From Algoriphagus resistens (GTDB taxonomy: Bacteria; Bacteroidota; Bacteroidia; Cytophagales; Cyclobacteriaceae), in NCBI RefSeq assembly GCF_001442615.1, contig NZ_LMXN01000001.1, positions 558,001 through 622,000 on the forward strand: a stretch of DNA of 64,000 nucleotides, in the 5' to 3' direction. Below are positions 61,490-64,000 of this stretch, piece by piece. The notes under the pieces were generated by a model. That model was given only the letters and a program-made list of their open reading frames with translations. It did not search any database and was not told where the DNA came from. The translations under genes were made by a program, and so were the position numbers. Position 1 is the stretch's first letter. Each line of letters starts with the position of its first letter.

Positions 61490-62580
61490 AAATATGTTTT
61501 ACCTCAACTGACCTAAATACTTATTCCGAAACATTTATTCGAAATCTAAAAGATGGGTTAGATGCTAAAATCTTTCATTGTTATGGAGCTATGTTTCCGT
61601 ACTTGTCAGAAGATAAAAGTCTCCAAAGCTATAAGACCCCACCACTGATTGATTTGATCATGCATAGAGTAGGGCTAATCAAAAAGCCTTTAAGAGAATA
61701 TTATCTAATTAAGTATCTCCAAGCGCAACGAATCAATCTTATTTTCGCGAATTATGGGCCTTCAGGAGCTGCATTGGCTCCTATTGCTGAGGAACTCAAT
61801 ATCCCCTTAATTGTTCATTTTCATGGTTTTGATGCTTCTATTTATGATGTACTTGCAAAATATAGAGAAGCTTACTATCAAATGTTTTCTATTGCCAAAG
61901 CTATTATTGTAGTATCAGAAGAGATGAAAAGTGATTTATTATTGTTAGGAGCACCTGAAGAAAAACTGTTCAAAATGACTTATTCACCGAAGCCTTTGTT
62001 TTTTGATGTCATTCCAGATTATCATAGCAATCAGGTGTTGGCAATAGGGAGGTTTGTAGAGAAAAAGGCGCCGCACCTAACTTTATTAGCTTTTCAAAAA
62101 GCAAAGGAAATTTGTCCGGAACTCCGATTGAAGTTTGTAGGTAGTGGAGTTTTACTTCCTGTCTGCCAGGATCTTTGTTTGTCTCTTGGTATAAAGGATG
62201 TAAACTTTGTAGGAGTTTTATCACCCGAAGAGATAGCTAAGGAAATGAGCAACTCTTTTTGTTTTATCCAGCATAGTAAGCAAGCAGCAAATGGGGATAA
62301 AGAAGGAACACCAGTTGTAATCCTAGAAGCTTTGGCCGCAGGACTTCCTGTGATAAGCACGCTACATGCAGGTATTCCAGAAATGGTAAAGGACGGGTAT
62401 AATGGTTATCTGGTCGAAGAGGGCGACGTGTTGGGTATGACGGTAAGGCTAGTTGATCTTGCTCATGACCGAAATAGAGCAGCGAGTTTTGGTAAATTTC
62501 GGAAAGAGTCAAATCAAATTGATTTTAAGGATTATTTATTTCAATGGAATAAATTAATATATAAAATAGCATCCAATTAA
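61477..62580 (+). CDS. Glycosyltransferase family 4
   Basis: The 367-residue GT-B enzyme starts MEKIKICFTSTDLNTYSETFIRNL, with the S-E-T-F-I motif seen in many capsule GT4s. A YGPSGAALAP loop and VHFHGFDASIYDVL near 110 mark the acceptor side; LAIGRFVEKKAPHLTLLAFQKA near 190, VGSGVLLPVCQDL and EGTPVVILEALAAGLPVISTLHAGIPE near 275 mark the donor side, including the catalytic-site Glu pair. It would add one sugar to the growing repeat unit. The gene overlaps the methyltransferase and is 6 bp before the next glycosyltransferase. Confidence 0.85.
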   Translation: MEKIKICFTSTDLNTYSETFIRNLKDGLDAKIFHCYGAMFPYLSEDKSLQSYKTPPLIDLIMHRVGLIKKPLREYYLIKYLQAQRINLIFANYGPSGAALAPIAEELNIPLIVHFHGFDASIYDVLAKYREAYYQMFSIAKAIIVVSEEMKSDLLLLGAPEEKLFKMTYSPKPLFFDVIPDYHSNQVLAIGRFVEKKAPHLTLLAFQKAKEICPELRLKFVGSGVLLPVCQDLCLSLGIKDVNFVGVLSPEEIAKEMSNSFCFIQHSKQAANGDKEGTPVVILEALAAGLPVISTLHAGIPEMVKDGYNGYLVEEGDVLGMTVRLVDLAHDRNRAASFGKFRKESNQIDFKDYLFQWNKLIYKIASN

Positions 62581-62586
62581 AAACCA

Positions 62587-63570
62587 TTGAAAATAGTCTT
62601 TATACATATTACTGCGGGGAATGATTTTTACTCCGCGATGATTAGATTATCAATAGCATCTGTGAGAGCTTCTAATCCAGAAGCTACGATTACTCTTTTG
62701 ATAGACCATTCGAGGTACAATAAAGTTGAAAATAGTAGAAATTTCATTGTAAACGAGGTAGATGAGGTTCTTGTGCAACATACACCTGATGGTACGCCTG
62801 CATTTAAAAGTAGGTATTTGAAAACAAATTTGGGTAAGCTTGTAGATGGTCCTTTTGTTTTCTTGGATTCAGATACTTTTGTTCGAAAAAGTTTAAAATC
62901 AGTTTTTCAAAGTCATTTTGATATAGCAGGGTGCAAAAATCTAAATAGAAAGAAGGTACATGAGCAAATAAATGGGCGTGATTTAGCTATTTTAGAAGGG
63001 ATAGGATGTGATTTATCTGACAGAGACTATATAAATAGTGGTGTTCTTTTTTTTTCCGGAACAGAAAAATCTAAACGATTTTCTGAGATATGGCATCAAG
63101 AATGGTTAAAGTCTTACTCAATATCAAAGGAGATAGTTGATCAACCAGCACTATATTCAGCCTTCTCTAAATTTGAAATAAATTTCAAGCTTCTATCTGA
63201 TGATTTCAATTCTCAAGTTAAGACAAGATTCTGGTTTAAAACTTCTGAATTCAATTCTAAAGGCTATTCAAACTTGGAGTGGGATTCCACTATTTGGCAT
63301 TTTTTTGCTTCAATTGAGGAGTTACAAATCACAACAGAGTTTGAAATGGCTGTGAATGAACTACTAGCCAAAAATAAATTGGATGAAATTAATATTCATA
63401 GAATATTAAAACGTAATCATCCATGGAGATCTTCAGGTTTTCTAGATGAATTGGTTATTGATAAAGTGTTAAAATCTTCAAAGATTAATGGCATTTTGAA
63501 ACTTTGGATCTCTGGTGATAGAATAGGGGCAATGAAAGAGTGGTTGTTAAATAGGTTTTATAGGTTTTGA
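62587..63570 (+). CDS. GT-A type glycosyltransferase-like protein
   Basis: The 327-residue protein begins at TTG (62587). The N-terminal half has SIASVRASNPEATITLLIDH and, near residue 93, GPFVFLDSDTFVRKSL, which contains the D-x-D metal-binding pattern of GT-A enzymes. YINSGVLFFSG near 155 and VDQPALYSAFSK near 190 are typical of GT8-like and related families (N-S-G-x-x-F; D-Q-P/D). It is therefore probably a nucleotide-sugar-dependent transferase, but the exact family is not certain. AT-rich codon use continues here. Confidence 0.7.
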   Translation: MKIVFIHITAGNDFYSAMIRLSIASVRASNPEATITLLIDHSRYNKVENSRNFIVNEVDEVLVQHTPDGTPAFKSRYLKTNLGKLVDGPFVFLDSDTFVRKSLKSVFQSHFDIAGCKNLNRKKVHEQINGRDLAILEGIGCDLSDRDYINSGVLFFSGTEKSKRFSEIWHQEWLKSYSISKEIVDQPALYSAFSKFEINFKLLSDDFNSQVKTRFWFKTSEFNSKGYSNLEWDSTIWHFFASIEELQITTEFEMAVNELLAKNKLDEINIHRILKRNHPWRSSGFLDELVIDKVLKSSKINGILKLWISGDRIGAMKEWLLNRFYRF

Positions 63571-64000
63571 GATATACACTTTCCATAATAATCCCATGTT
63601 TCAATTCAGGTGTCTTCCTTAAGGAAGCTATTGAAAGTTGTTACAGGTCTGAATTTCAGGATTTCGAAATTATTATAATCAATGATGGATCTTATGATAA
63701 AATCACATTAGAATTATTTATGGAAAGTTGGCCACAAAACTTGAAAATAGTAAATCAGCAAAATAAGGGAGCTGCAGCAGCTAGGAATTTTGGGGTTTCG
63801 CTAGCGCAAGGTGAATTTCTTTTGTTCTTAGATAGTGATAATAGAATTTGGCCTGATTATTTGACGAAAGCTCTACAAATAATTAGACAAGACTCAAAAA
63901 TAGCTGTTGTTTATAGCAAACCTTATTTTTTTGGGGGAGAAGAAACGCAAGAAACCAGTCGTTTTGATGTAAAAGACTTTTCATTAGACTCGTTATTGGC
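63567..64000 (+). CDS. Glycosyltransferase family 2 (partial, runs off the window)
   Basis: The frame opens at TTG 63567, overlapping the preceding stop by three bases (TTGA), and stays open to the end of the window (144 codons). It reads MRYTLSIIIPCFNSGVFLKEAIES, then IIIINDGSYDK, NQQNKGAAAARNFGVSLAQGEFLLFLDSDN, which are the classic GT2 motifs including the DxD (LDSDN). The 3' end lies outside the window. It is the last gene seen in the operon starting at FkbM/wzt. Confidence 0.88.
   Translation, partial: MRYTLSIIIPCFNSGVFLKEAIESCYRSEFQDFEIIIINDGSYDKITLELFMESWPQNLKIVNQQNKGAAAARNFGVSLAQGEFLLFLDSDNRIWPDYLTKALQIIRQDSKIAVVYSKPYFFGGEETQETSRFDVKDFSLDSLL

Overview
The window reads as chromosomal DNA of a Bacteroidota bacterium, most likely of the order Cytophagales (Cyclobacteriaceae-like). 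The grounds are a giant adhesin with a type IX secretion (type B) C-terminal sorting domain, a SusC/SusD pair, two ECF sigma factors (one with a membrane-anchored beta-barrel partner), a DUF5777/YceI/cytochrome group, a XylR-type AraC regulator and many starts without an evident Shine-Dalgarno site, several of them TTG. Genus cannot be told from the sequence alone.

Layout. (1) 1-19 kb is a surface-polysaccharide region: the tail of a GT2 glycosyltransferase, a 2065-residue lectin/SprB/PKD adhesin, neuA-neuB-neuC for CMP-sialic acid, a Wzy-like polymerase, GT4 glycosyltransferases, a PaaK/CapK-like adenylate-forming enzyme, an SDR epimerase, FkbM and class I methyltransferases, and a WecA-like polyprenyl-phosphate sugar-1-phosphate transferase. 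(2) 19-24.3 kb is a tight four-gene operon of exported proteins, ending in a leucine-rich-repeat protein. Several of its members appear to share a domain, and the operon lies between two near-identical 26-bp palindromes. (3) 24.3-33.5 kb returns to polysaccharide genes: three GT-C-like membrane proteins, a winged-helix regulator, the Wzm ABC permease, a GT2, a WecD-like acetyltransferase and WecE. (4) 33.5-36 kb holds two three-unit arrays of structured repeats flanking a YceI/DUF5777 gene pair, followed by a c-type cytochrome lipoprotein. (5) 36-39 kb has two ECF sigma factors and a probable anti-sigma/beta-barrel protein. (6) 39.3-53.5 kb is a glycan-utilisation locus: a ChbG-like deacetylase, a BNR (sialidase-fold) protein, a propeller plus alpha-helical protein, an FHS-type MFS transporter, a XylR-like regulator, an unknown membrane protein, SusC and SusD. 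(7) 53.9-64 kb is polysaccharide again: methyltransferases, a decayed zeta-toxin-like gene with its small partner, cysC, a glycerophosphodiesterase, FkbM, Wzt, and glycosyltransferases running off the window end.

Together, parts 1, 3 and 7 look like one large capsule/O-antigen locus. Sugars would include sialic acid (NeuABC) and a 4-acetamido-4,6-dideoxyhexose (WecE/WecD), with lipid-linked assembly started by the WecA-like enzyme and export by Wzm/Wzt. Wzm and Wzt are about 28.6 kb apart, with the repeat-flanked genes and the utilisation locus between them, so the polysaccharide locus appears to have been split by insertions. The strongest leads for something undescribed are the covarying repeat arrays at 33548-33792 and 35378-35641, the palindrome-bounded four-gene exported operon, and the toxin-antitoxin remnant at 54830-55774.
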